A stretch of 64,000 bases of DNA from Riptortus pedestris. Lineage: Eukaryota; Arthropoda; Insecta; Hemiptera; Alydidae. Shown here one piece after another: positions 10,004 to 23,329 of this stretch; the stretch's first letter is position 1, and every line of letters starts with the position of its first letter. The notes beneath the pieces were generated by a model, which had not been told where the DNA came from, did not search any database, and saw only the letters and a program-made list of their open reading frames with translations. A program made the position numbers and the translations under genes. Where the stretch lies: positions 10,403,501 to 10,467,500 of the forward strand of contig CM032230.1 of the NCBI GenBank assembly GCA_019009955.1, given 5' to 3'.

Positions 10004-13000
10004 CTGAAACAAAAATTCAATATTAATGCTTTTGTAACTTCTAGTTTGTATTTCAATACAATACAAACATTTATTACTTTTCAATTTTTTAAGTTGTTCG
10101 GATTATCCCTGTTTGTCTTTAAAAAAAAAGGAAAGATAAAAATAAATGTGCCCCAATTTTAATTCTACATTATATTTCCTATTAAGTATGTTTGCTCCTA
10201 AATTCTAAAATTATTGTTATTTCTTAAATGTTTGCTGTTTGGTAATGCCGTGTCTGTCTCTCTGTGACGACACAGTAACGCCACCTCAATAACTTCTATG
10301 TAAATGCTAATCAAGGCAGCCGCTTAATCCTCCTTGGTGAGAGAGTTTACTTTCCTAAACTGAAGAAATGTTCTTTCTCTAGCCTTCCGCTGTGCCTAGG
10401 GACCTTGCGATACTGGCATTCGATTCGATATCTGGTATCGATACCATACTGGTATAAAAGTATCGATACTCCGATAATATCGCATTAAAAGTATCGATAC
10501 CATAGGTATCGGTATCGAAACACCTCTGATTATTAAATCAGGTTTTTTTAGAAAAAAAATTGTGATTTATTACTGTTATAAAACGTCAGTTTATCTCTTT
10601 AAAAACGTTTTTCTTGTTTCTTAAAATAAAAAAAAAATTATTTTTTTTTGTTTCATTATGGAAATTGATGAAGAATGTAGGTAATCCTCAATTTGGCGAT
10701 ACCCATAGTATCGATACCTACGCATATCGGCAGTATCGCAACGTCGCTAGCTGTGCCTTCTCTTACTGTTAGTCAGCCTCTCTCTGCTCTCACCGTAAGC
10801 ATCTTCCTGCTCTCACTAGCAGTAAATGTTAATGGACACTATTTGTGAGTGAGTTAGTGAGAATTACTGCTGTGTGGACTGAACTAAAAGGGTTGGCCAA
10901 CCACTCGCTGCTCTGTTAAGTAAAGTAATTCTATTTGGCGAGCAGAATAATTATTATGTTATTATTAGCATTAATATTTGTTAATTAACGAATATTTATA
11001 TTTCCTAATTATATGTTTATATGTCTGCACGAGTGCTCATTGTTCTCAAGAACCTCTCACATGACAACACTAGCTCTTTTCAGGGAGTAGTTTATGTTCT
11101 TCCCAGGGATGAACATTCACTGAAATCATCTCTCGCTTATGCTGACTACTTCAATATTTCATGGGATTCAAAATGTTTGTGCCTTAATTATTCAATTTAG
11201 CCATTATTACAATTAGGTACTATAAATTGTGTTAATGAATCATATTGCTAAAAAATAATTTCATCAGCTGTTTTTGTAAAATGTTGAACAATACGTTGTT
11301 TTTAGCAGATTTCCCTTAAGGGAAATCAGCTATTGAGGTCGTACTCATGACGCGATTTTCGAAATTTTTCTTCAAATGTCCATCGATCCTACCAAGATGA
11401 CGAAAATGAGATCCGTTCAAAAAATGTATATATATATTATATGTGTGTGTGTGTGTGTGTCTGTTACAGCTCTAGCGTCGCAATTATCGTTTTCATTACC
11501 AAACTCGATATTTAGTCGTAATATGTAAAAAGAAAGATAGAGTTCGTTATGGATGAAATCGGACAGTGGGAAGGGGGGGTTTAGAGGGGGGGATTTTCGA
11601 AATATTACTCCGTCACCATACGTCGGATCAAAAAATTGTATAGAACCAATCCTATTGCATTATTATTATTATTTACAATGCCCCTTTCACAATTTGGGAA
11701 CTCCAATCTGCAATAGAGGATTTAAATCCAACTACTCCTGGACCAGATAAAGTACATAACCAAATGATAAAAAAAACTACCCCAACCAGCAAAAACAGTA
11801 CTACTTACCCAGTTCAACAAAATATGGAATTCATCAACATATCCGCGAGCCTGGAGAGAGTCTATAATCATCCCCATCATCAAACCAGGAAAAAACAAAT
11901 ATTGTCCCGATAAGCTATAGGCCAATATCTCTGACCAGCTACCTATCGAAGTTGTTGGAAAAGCTGGTGAATTACCGACTTACATGGATGATCGAAAAAT
12001 TCAACCTCCTATCTCCAAGTCAATGCGGCTTCAGGAAGGGGAGATCTACAATAGACCAGCTAGTGAACATGGAAAAAGAGATATTAAATTCCTTTGTCGA
12101 AAATAAAGAAGCCATAGGCATATTCTTCGACTTTGAAAAGGCTTTATGACACTATCAGTCGAAAAAACATTGTAAAAGCCCTGTACAAGTGGGATTCAGA
12201 GGAACATTGGTCAGTTTTCTTGAAAAGCTTTTTGGCTAAAAGATATATTAGGGTACGTGTAGGAGATTCGTTATCTAGTCGCAAAGAGGTGCTCAATGGC
12301 ATTCCCCAGGGAAGTGTGCTGAGCTGCACGCTTTTTGCTGATCGGGATAAATTCTATAGTGGAGGTAATTCCTAGACAGGTCAAGGCATTTCTTTATATG
12401 GATGATCTCACTGTTTTTCTAAGGTATAGATGCCAAGACTGGATGAGGAGAACATTGCAACATTTGCTGAACAACCTCCAGGCTTGGTCGGAAGACAATA
12501 ATCTCCATTTTTCCACAAGCAAAACCAAATGTCTTCAGTTTTCCCACAAAAGGACACCGAGTGAAAAGCCACAGCTGAACTTGAATGGGCAGGCATTAGT
12601 TTTTGAAGAAGAAGTCAAGTTCTTAGGCTTAGTCCTCGACGCAAAATTAACTTGGGTTTCCCACATTAAGTATGTTAAAGCAGAATGCCTAAGAGACTCA
12701 ACTTAATGAAAGTCATAGCGAAGACTTCCTGGGGTGCAGACCGCAAAGCGATGACCATGATATACATGAGCCTGGTCCAATCCAAGCTGGACTATGGTTG
12801 TCAAGTATATTCATCAGCTAAAACCAGTCACCTCTTACTCCTCGACACTATCCTTCATTCAGGAATAAGACTGGCGACTGGAGCTTTCAAAACCAGTCCA
12901 AAAGTAAGCCTTTGCGCAGAACATTCATTCCCACCATTAGTTTTTAGAAGGCAACAAGTCATCAATTCATACATCGCTAAGATGAAACTACAGCCCTCAA

Positions 13001-16000
13001 ACCCTACATATAACACTCTCTTCCACCCTACACGTATGATACTATAAGCTGAGAATCAACGACGCGCTGCCCCACTAGGAATCAGACAAAGAAGACTCAT
13101 AAGAGAAATTCATGAAATTGCTATAGAAGAAGCGGACTTGAGCCAGGATAAAACCCTCATGGATGCATATACCTCCCAGAATAGATTAAGTTTACAGAAT
13201 ACAGATATTAGCTTAGTCAGAACCAATATGGCCAGCATTTTGGAAAAATATGCCGACTTCGAGGTGATATACACTGACGGCTCCAAAAAACAAAGATAAT
13301 GTCGGCTGCGCAATAATTCACAGGGGCACTGCCCTGAAGTATAAATTACCTCCATACGCATCCATTTATAGTGCTGAATTACAAGCCATTGCTGCGGCAC
13401 TATATCAGGCCATCAATAGCTTCAATACCAAAATCCTAATTTGCACCGATTCTCTTTCTGCCATACACAGCATGAAAAACCTCATAAATCCGGAATCACA
13501 CTGAACAAAATTAACAAATATTTGGACATAGTACAAACACTGAAAAGAACAGTAATATTTGTATAGTCTCCGTCCCATGTTGGAGTAGTTGGGAATGAAA
13601 AAGCGGATAAGGCTGCCAAGGAGGCTGCAGTAATGAATGAGCCACCTATTCAACTGTACGAAGTCAATGATGTGAAGTCTTGGCTGAGGCGCAGAGTTCC
13701 AGAAAACTGGGACTCGATGTGGTCTGAAGTAACAAACAAGCTGAGGAAAATTAAGGCTACAACCAAACCATGGAGGACTGCAGAGAGGGGAAGTCGCCGA
13801 GAAGAAGTAGTAGTCACCAGGATGAGAATCGGACACACTAATTCGACCCACGTACATCTGATGACTAAAGAGCATTGTCCAAAGTGTGAGTCGTGCCAAG
13901 TGCCACTTACCATTCAGCACATTATCCAAGAGTGCCCAACCCTAGACAAGTGTTTTTCTGAGTACGGGGTTCCACGAAATGCAGCAGCAGCACTACAAGA
14001 TTCAGGAAAATCCATAGGCGCATTAATAAAACTTATTAAAAGACATAAAATTATATAATAAAATTTAAAATTGTAATTTATAATTTAAATTTAAACAATT
14101 ATTATTATTATACATATTTATTATACATATATATATATATTTTTTTTTTTTCTTTTTTTTTTTTTAGTATAATTAAATGTTACGTTAGAAGTAAGTTTGT
14201 TATAAAAGGTACATGAAAGTGGATTTGTCTGCCCACATATTAATAATTATTAATTATATAAGATATAAACATATATAGAAAGTATAAACATGTAAGGCAC
14301 GATGTGAAAAAAAAAAAAAAAAAAAAAAATGGGAAATAAAAAGTGCTGGTTATCTATTTATTACTGTATATTAACGTGTTTTTTTCATATAAATAAACAT
14401 TATATAAATTGTTATAAATATAAGAATGAGTATCCACGGACGTTAAGGAAAAAAAAAATAAAAATCAAAAAAGAAAAGAAAAAAAAAAAAAAAAAAAAAA
14501 AGTAAGCTGATGCAATGGACAAAGTCAGAGTGAGCTACATAAATTATAATAATTATGATAAAAATATTATATGACGGTGTTGAGTAAGATGAAGGGCATA
14601 ATAACCTTGCAGTTTATTGCCCCAATAAACCCTAATCCTATTGCAAATTAAATTTACTATAAATATTGTTCTATACATTTATTCTCTATCTTGAATATTA
14701 ACCGAGATATTTGCATTTTTATTAAAAGTGGGCCGATAACGGACGAGTGAGTTTCCAGCCAAAAGCTAGTTCGGCCGTTTCCGTAACTGTTCGGCTCTCG
14801 TATGGAGATTTCTCTATTGTATAACTTCACGTGGGAAATCTGCTTAGATTACGCAGCCCCTGTGTGACGGACTTTTTACTTTCTTGTGCTCAGATTACGT
14901 CTTATATAAGTAGTTCTACAAGCTGAAAAAGCACATATATAGACAAAATACGGTAATGGGAGAAATAAGACCAATGGGGGTTTAGTTGAGAAGAAAAATA
15001 GAATATCCTTACTTTCTGAGTTATGTTTAAAACCAAAAAATATTATAAAACGATACGATGAATTCATCACCTAAAACAGATACGCAATTATTAACATAAC
15101 GCATGTCCTTAATAATATCTAATTTGTATTTCGAAACATTTTTTTTTTTTTGCTGTATTAGTTTATATAAAATATAATTGTCCAGTTCAAGTTTTTCTAC
15201 CGGATAGATTCGGTAAGAATTTATCTGAAAAAGATAATCGTCAACTACCTTCAAAAAAACTATCTCTTGTTTATAGAGGTTTTCATGAGAAATGTCCGTC
15301 ACGTAAGGGCTGCAGAAACTAAGCAGATTTCCCACGTGTAGGTATACAATAGATAAATATACATACTGGTAACACCACCGCGATTATTAAGTGAATAAAT
15401 ACAAACGGTAATAAGGAATCTTTCAGTTATAAGTTAATAACTCTACAACGTAACCCTTGCAACGTTGACTCCGAAAGTGCACTCTGCATAATATTAAAAA
15501 AGAGTAGAGGACTTGGCCTTCTTATTGATCCTTAGAGGACATAATGGTAAAATGTGAAGCATCAGTGTGGACATTACCCAGGATGCCCTTGTATTCTATA
15601 GACAAGCGATATAATTGTTGTGTAAAACACACCATCGTGACAATTGCGGTGTACATACTCAATTTGACTTATCTATCTTAATTACTTTTCTAGTTAGTAT
15701 TTTCATCATCCCATATTGAAGATTTGCGCCACATCAAAACTCTAGGCGAAATACAACAAATAATTCCATTGAAATGCCAAAACTAACTTCCCTCCATTAA
15801 ATAACTCCCTTAACTTCGATCAAAGAAATAAAAATACATTTATCAATAATTGTTTTGTTTTTTAATTACAAATACAAATTACTTACATTTGCAAATGTGT
15901 CCAAATTAGCTTTCACTATTCCAAACCCTGAAAAACCTAGAGGCCTCATAGTGACTGCCTGAAATATCCCAACTCCAGTTTTGATAGACTTGGTTGTGTG

Positions 16001-16140
16001 GTACCATTTCGAGCTGTAGATCTTGAATCGTAGCTCTTCACTCTGAATGTACAATGAGAGAAAAAATCCTTCAATGTATTAAGTATCATTTATTTATTAG
16101 CTTCATGCTACTATGGTTAACCCACCTTAAGAGGTTCCAG

Positions 16141-16230
<90 letters not shown>

Positions 16231-19200
16231 GAATTAAATTATATAAATTGAATAAATGAATTATTAAAGGAAATTTAATAACAATAAAGGCCAGAACCCT
16301 CTACTTCTGAGGTCAAAGCTGTCGATGGTATAATCGTGGAAGAAGATCTCTACCTAAGAAGAGATGTGACATTTTCTTTTTCCTTTTGGCGTCTGTTGCA
16401 AGCTGCAACACTGCCATATTTGAGCTGGGGTAATAGTACAGGGCATTTATTCATTTAAATATATATTTATTTTTTCCCTTTTTTTGATAAATTCATGAAG
16501 TGCCCTAGAGACTGGCATCATCTTTAACCAGGTCTTCTATGTCTATGCAGTTATATGTGTCTTTGCACATCCGACTTCTAGCACTGTTATGTAAGGTGCA
16601 TTCTTTCAGTACGTGTTCTGCTGTTCCGCTGGAGTTCCCGCACACGCAGCGTGGAGATTCTCTCCTCTTGCACCTATGGAGGTATTGGTTGAAATGACTG
16701 TGCCCTGAGAGGATCTGTGTAAAGTTGATCAACTTGTCTGTCAATCCTTGCTTTTATTGTATGGAAGGACTTTTTGGTGAAGGTTCTGTGAAAGGTGTGG
16801 GAGACGAAAGACAAGGCCGGTTAAACGTAATGGATTTTATTAACAAAACATCACAAATAAACTGTTATTAACTATTCACGCCCGCACGTATAGACTCCTT
16901 TAGTCACTGTACATACCAAAACGTGGTACACAACTCGAATGCCGTACTGAGACAATTCTTAACCTCGCTACTAGATAGCAAAGAGGTATACGTGAACAAG
17001 TGAAAATTCAAATACAAGCTGCCAAAGTTATTTATCACGCTCGCGAGTACCCCGCTACTACAGCTCTGTTGTCCGTCTGCTGTTATCTTCTCTCTCATTC
17101 CCTTACGACTAGCTCATGGAGGGTTTCTTTTAATTTTTTTTAAGCCCATGGGGGCCACTGCTGCTGCTTCGACTCTCCTCAATTAGTGCTCTGTGTGCCT
17201 TGGTTGCAAAACACACCAGTTCCCAACCTTTTAGAGCTGTCCACATAACCACATTGACCATGAATAGAAGATCGATAGGTGGAGTACCTGTTATCACGTT
17301 GAGTGCGTCGTTTGAGATGGTTCTATAGGCTTTCGTATTTCGCAGGTTTAAGGCCCTTTGCAATCTCAAGACGGCAGCCATGTGTCCCTTTTTCGCAAGC
17401 ACCCCCAGCTGGGGGCTCCATAATTAATCACGGCTAATGCGCATGCAATCCAAATCTGCTGTGATACATGGAACGTAATTCCCCCGTGTCTCTAGCAACC
17501 AAGGACAGAATGTTTTTGAGATTGTTGATCTTCGGTTGCAACACCGCGATGTGCGGTGTTATGACCATTCCTGACCATAGTGCCACTCCCAAATAAGTCA
17601 CCGAATCTTTCACCGACTGATACCCTAGGAGGATGTGCCCTGTCAAATTTGCTTTTCATGATCAGCGCTGCGGTCTTGTCGAGTGCCAATTTCATTTTAA
17701 CTTCGCCACACCATCGCTTTACTAGTCCGACAGCTCTTGTGGTTTTGGACTGAACTCTTTGTGTCAGCTCAGATCACGATCACTAGGTCATCGACATAGG
17801 CTATAGCAATTATGCCTCCCTCCTCAGCAAGCCATCTATGAGCAAGGTCCATAGTGTTGGTCCTAAAATTGACCATTGTAGGCAGCCTTTATAGTTACTC
17901 TCTGTGGTGCCTCAGTAAAGCTCTGTGTGATGAGGCGTGAATACCTGTTATCGAGGAAGCTGCTTAACAGAGCAAAGAGATTACTTAGGGTTTCTAAATC
18001 CTGTACAGCCGTCGCCCACCAGGCAACGTCATATGCTCCTGCTACATCCATGAAGACCGCAAAGTCGTATTTGAGCTGCCCTCTTTTGCATTCTTCCAAT
18101 AATAGGTGGGTTGCATCCGTACGTTGATTGCCCTCTGATGCTTCCAAATTGCCTTGTGCTAATTTTACTCTCCAGCATCTGTCTTATGGAATTTCTGATC
18201 AAGACCTCAGTAAAGTACAAATGGGCCTGTAGCTCTTCGGGAGAGAGACATCCCGTGGTCCTCGTTTCTTCAAACTGGGTTCTAGGTAATGACGACGTCT
18301 ATGCCATATTAGGCCATGTATCCTTACTTTTATACTTCCGCAGGACCTTCGGGTCTCCCCAGGGAATCATTTTACTTCTCTCTCCTTTCTTAGTCCTTTA
18401 CAACTACCTCTTAGATTAATGTTCCAAATTATTTGGCTCTTATTATATTGGACATTTTTAGTGAACATTTGATAATCTTATAATGATCTCTTAGGTAGTA
18501 AGTGTGTTACAACAACTACTCATGTGATCTTGTGATTAATTTCATTGGTAATTAGGGATGCCCTATAATAACTAACTAATCTACTGTGTATATATATTTT
18601 ATATGCATCGGAAATAATTAATTTTTTTTTTAATGAAGGACCCTATTTAATAATTTTTGGAAAATTTTATTGGCGGCACTTTCATTTCCATGAATCTCAT
18701 ATCCAAATCTTAGGCAATAATCCTGCATTAAGTCATGTGTTGAAAACTGACATTTGAGACCCAATCACTTTTAGTGCAGCCTGAAGCATCTTATGTATAT
18801 TGTATCCCATCACTTGATGGTGCACTGTAGGTCTTAGGTTTCACTGCTAGCTCCAAGTCAACTAAATCCCATTCCTGTGCTGACCCTGTCCCAGGAGTAA
18901 GTCCCATCCGTGTGCGTTTTTCTGTCTGGTCTCTGGTGTCACTGCACTAGCCTGAAAAGGCCCTCCAACATGTTCCGTTTTGATGTCGGAATGTCCCGTG
19001 GGTGCTGTTGAACAGATAGAACGGCGGGATCCGCTATCCGGTTTTCAGCAGGCTTTTTTGCGATATATGCTGCTCTCCATGCACTATCTGCAGATGATTT
19101 CAGAACGAAGTTTTCCCAGTTGCTTTCCTTGGCCTCTGATATATTCTTGGTAAATGCTTTGTTCAGGGACTTATAGATCGCCCAGTCTATTTCTTTAAAA

Positions 19201-22200
19201 ATGCCATGTAGACACCTCTGGAAAGGTTTTCTTCATTCGCTGCTTCTGTAATGGCCTATTGTAGTTGCACAGCTATATCTTCTACCAGCTCCTCGTTGTC
19301 ACAACAAGTTCGACACTTTGCTTTAGGCGCCCCAACTAACATTTTTGTAACCATAACTTCTATGGTCTAGGCCTTCAGGACGACGTTTTGCCCATCACGA
19401 TTTCAAAGGATATTATTGCATGGTCACTATTGCCAGAGTCCCTATCAGGAATTTTAATTTTGATTCTGACCACAGATTGGTTGCCGGCTACATGATTATC
19501 CCGAGAAGACGTTTTTTTTTTCGAAATCGAGCTAGTAGATCTAAAGGTATATCGCCAAAGTTCGAAGAAAATCTCAGAAATTTGTTTGCCAAAATTGACT
19601 TAAAGGAAGGAAATGAGGTTGAAAGGATATACTCAAAAATTCTGAAAAACATCAAAATAGCCAAGGAGCTACAACAAGTTTCCAAAAAAGAAATAAATTT
19701 ACCCAAAAGAAGTTGCAAGCTGTCAGATGAGACCAAGGAAATTATTGAACATAGAGAACAGTTAAATAGAATCATAAACAAAACCCCCCAGCAGAAAATC
19801 CAACATATGGAACTCAGAAAACTGGCCCGGAAAAAGATCAAGTATGATATTAAGATATACGAGGAGAAGGTTATAAATGAATGCTTGGATACAAATGATT
19901 CAACTAAAGAAATTTTTTGAAAAATAGGAAATATAAATAAATCATATATAAGCAGCATTAAGTCTTCATCTGGAAGAGAAGTTACCAAGAGAGAAGAAAT
20001 TGTAGAAGCAGTGACACAATATTATGAAAAACTTTACTGTGACATAGAGGCTGAAAACAACACAGTGGCAGAACCTGACAGAGAAATAGAGGGAGAAAGC
20101 AAAAGTAATAGGAAAATGGAAGACCTCAGCATTATGAAAGAAGTTGGAAAAGCCATAAGGAAACTGAAACGGAAAAAAGCTGCAGGATCTGATGGCATTC
20201 CTAATGAACTAATCCTGATGGGGAAAGATGTACTGATTGAACCCCTGACCCTTCTATTTAATAAAATATTGGAAAAAGGTCAAATTCCTCAAGACTGGAA
20301 AGAAAGTAAATTGATTATTTTATTTAAAAAGGGCAGCAGAAAGAACATTGGAAACTATCGCCCTATCTCCCTCACACAGTGTCTATATAAACTATTCTGT
20401 AATATATTGAGAGTGAGGATAATAAAATCCATCTACGCAGATCACAATGAAGAACAAGCAGGTTTTCGGCCAAAGTATAGCACCATGGACTATTTACAGA
20501 GCCTCAACCAAATAATTGAAAAATGTTCCGAATACCAAAAGAACTCTTATTTTTGTTTTGTGGATTACGAAAAGGCCTTCGACTCAATCAAAAGAGAATA
20601 TATCTGGCAAGCTATCGCGGAAAGTGGAGTGACTCCCTCTATATAGGGATAATAAAATAAATGTACCAAGACTCAGTGGGATTCGTGTCTTTAGATAAAA
20701 GAGGCCGTACTTTCAAAATTGGCAGGGGTGTAAAACAAGGATGCCCTCTATCTCCAATCCTATTCAACTGCGTCCTGGACAAAATTTTCAGTGAATTGAA
20801 CTGGACAGAGTTAGGCCTAGTGATCAACGGTAGCTTCCTCAACAACCTCCGCTTCGCAGATGACTTATGCCTGATTGCGGATAATATAGCAGACCTACTA
20901 AAAATGCTCATAGAACTTATGAAGGTTAGCACAAAATATGGCCTGAGAGTTAACCACCAAAAAACCTGTATTATGACAAACGCAGAAAAACCAGTAGTTG
21001 TAATTGAAGGGAAGGAATTTGAGTATGTAAAGGAATACATCTACCTCGGACAGTGTGCGTCTTTTAAAGGAATAATGGAGAACGAGCTTCAGAGAAGAAT
21101 CAAAATAGGATGGTCTAAGTACTGGTCACTCAAGAAGATCTTCAAAGGCTCGCTCAGAGACAAGTTGAAAAGCAGGGTGCTGAGCATGTGTGTTTATCCT
21201 TCCATACTCTACGGAGCCAAGACCTGGGCGCTTACAGCCAGAGCAGATTCCAAGCTGAACTCGACACAGATGGCTATGCTCAGGAGTATACTAGGAGTTA
21301 AAAAGAGGGACAGGAAGAGGAATGTGGATATTTTAAAAAGAGTGCCGGTGAAGAACCTCAGAGTTGAAGCACACCGATTGAAGTGGGGCTGGGCAGGTCA
21401 TCTGGCTAGAATGAATGACAAGCGATGGGCGAAGGTCTGCACAGATGGATCCCAAGGGACATGGTCAGGAATAGAGGAAGACAGTGCCTCAGAAGGAGGG
21501 ACGAGCTTACGGCAGTCGTTGGCAACAATTGGTGGAGAGTGGCGAGAGATCGAGAATGGTGGAAGAGGACGATCGGAAAACAATGACAATTAGGATGGAC
21601 TCCTTATTATCCTAAGGGAGAGGCTTTTATCCTGGAAAAGGATGCCAATAAAGCTTATTATTATTATTATATTGCCAGAGTGGTTAACGCATCACTTCAT
21701 TATAGAATCAAGAAGGTCTGGCCTGACTATGATCAATGTTGGAACTCCCGCTTCTGCCATGGAGAAGACTTCGGGTCATTAACCAATCACATTCCACCAC
21801 GCAGTAGCATCTCCTTTACCATACGACCTTTTAAATCAGTTCGCCAACCAGTATGCCACGCATTGGAGTCCATACAAATTATAAGCCCTTTCCTTGAAAA
21901 CCCGTGCAGTCTCTTTTATTTTGTCGAGAATTGAATTAGGGCTTGACTAGGTAAACAGTAAACTGAAATTAAATGAATAGTCAATTGTCCTTTAGCCATA
22001 ATTTCCGAGGTTAGGTTATAATGTAGGACTTGGGGTAGAGTGGTTGTCATTGCAAGAGCCGCTAGAGGCCTGTTTTCTCCAGCAGACGAAATGGCACATC
22101 GCGCTCCAGCCGATGGTGTAATGGTGGAAGTACGCCTCTACCTGAGGTGATATGTGATATTTACCGGATCCCTGTGTCTTAGTTGGTGGATCAACCAAAG

Positions 22201-23245
22201 CTGTCGATGGTGCAATCCTGAAAGGAGACCTCTACCTGGATGATATGTGACAACTACTACTATATACTATTGGGTGATACTATGAAAATACTACGTTTCT
22301 AATCATAATTTTAATGCTAACTACGTGTTTGTACAAAAAAGTACAGGAGCATACCTCATTCGTGATTGTCTGGCCTATATATGAGATAATAGCCATAAAT
22401 CCAACTTCAGTGACTGCTAACGACAAAGAAGCATAAAGTGTTCCCGGTAATGATGTTCCCTGAAAATAAATTATATGAATAATTATCATTATTAGAAGTT
22501 GTTTTAAAGTGTGTTGACTTTTTCAAGGCTGACTCTGTATGGGTGTCTGTACTGTACACGGCATGACCCGGGGCTCTGTATTTGTCTCTGTTAGTTAAAG
22601 GAGTCTCTGTTATACAGGTTGCAGCAACATTGCTTCCTTTTTTCAGGAAGTTATGTTGCCCCACTCCGTACAAGCTCTGTCTACATTATCTCTCATCATG
22701 AAGTCACTTAGTAGGTTTTGTCTTTATCTTATCTCATTTGCATTCCTATTGAAAATAGGTGAATTCCTTAAATTAGGAACTGTCATGGTAAGGTGTGAAA
22801 AGTTTTGTCACGAATTGTGATGAGAAGAATTTATTGGAAGGAATAGACAGGTCTCTGTTAGATAAGTTGTTTTGTTGTTCTATGTAGATTGGGCTCATTA
22901 TAGCGTTTCCTGGTCCTGGTATTCGGTTTAGGTTTGTTCTAAGTAGTCTCACTTGGTTGGAGTTGTTCAGTTTGAGTTGGGAGTGGGGAAAGGGATGCAC
23001 GTTAATTTCGAGCAGAGTCAGGCTCATGGTTTTGAGACCAATGTCTCATGGGTTAAGACCAGAGCACTGTCTTAAATTCTTTGATAGTTTTGCACTCTCA
23101 ATAATTTGCTTTGTAATTTTCCCCACAATTTACAGTTAGATTATACCGCATTTCGTCTTTGCCTTTGCCCACAGAGCAGCCTTGGAGCTCCACTGACATA
23201 AGAGGAGTATGATATTGTTGCGAAAATTAAATAGATGAATAATCC

Positions 23246-23329
<84 letters not shown>

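Larger units (their letters stand above)
16490..21950 (-). pseudogene. R1-like LINE relic, interrupted
   Basis: Minus-strand non-LTR element. Endonuclease C-terminal sequence lies at 21681-21950 (EAGVPTLIIVRPDLLD). RT at 18230-17860 has MDVAGAYDVAWW, where the Asp fits the first catalytic position. The connection region is at 17700-17130 (YRTISNDALNVITGTPPIDLL). The R1-type tail is at 16744-16505 (LSGHSHFNQYLHRCK...CVCG...TAEHVLKEC). Stops and frame changes are frequent. It is interrupted by the RTE at 19440-21670 and by an unclassified block at 16745-17110. Confidence 0.75.

Noticed and set aside
12144..12596. Minus-strand ORFs opposite the LINE RT
   Set aside because: Shadow frames of the plus-strand reverse transcriptase, which has the catalytic motifs.
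14601..14645. Telomere-like CCTAA repeats
   Set aside because: Only AAACCCTAATCCTA is present, and it is explained by the LINE 3' end plus target site.
16745..17110. Definite solo LTR in the R1-like LINE
   Set aside because: It has possible poly(A) signals but no clear TG...CA ends or target duplication, so it was listed only as unclassified.
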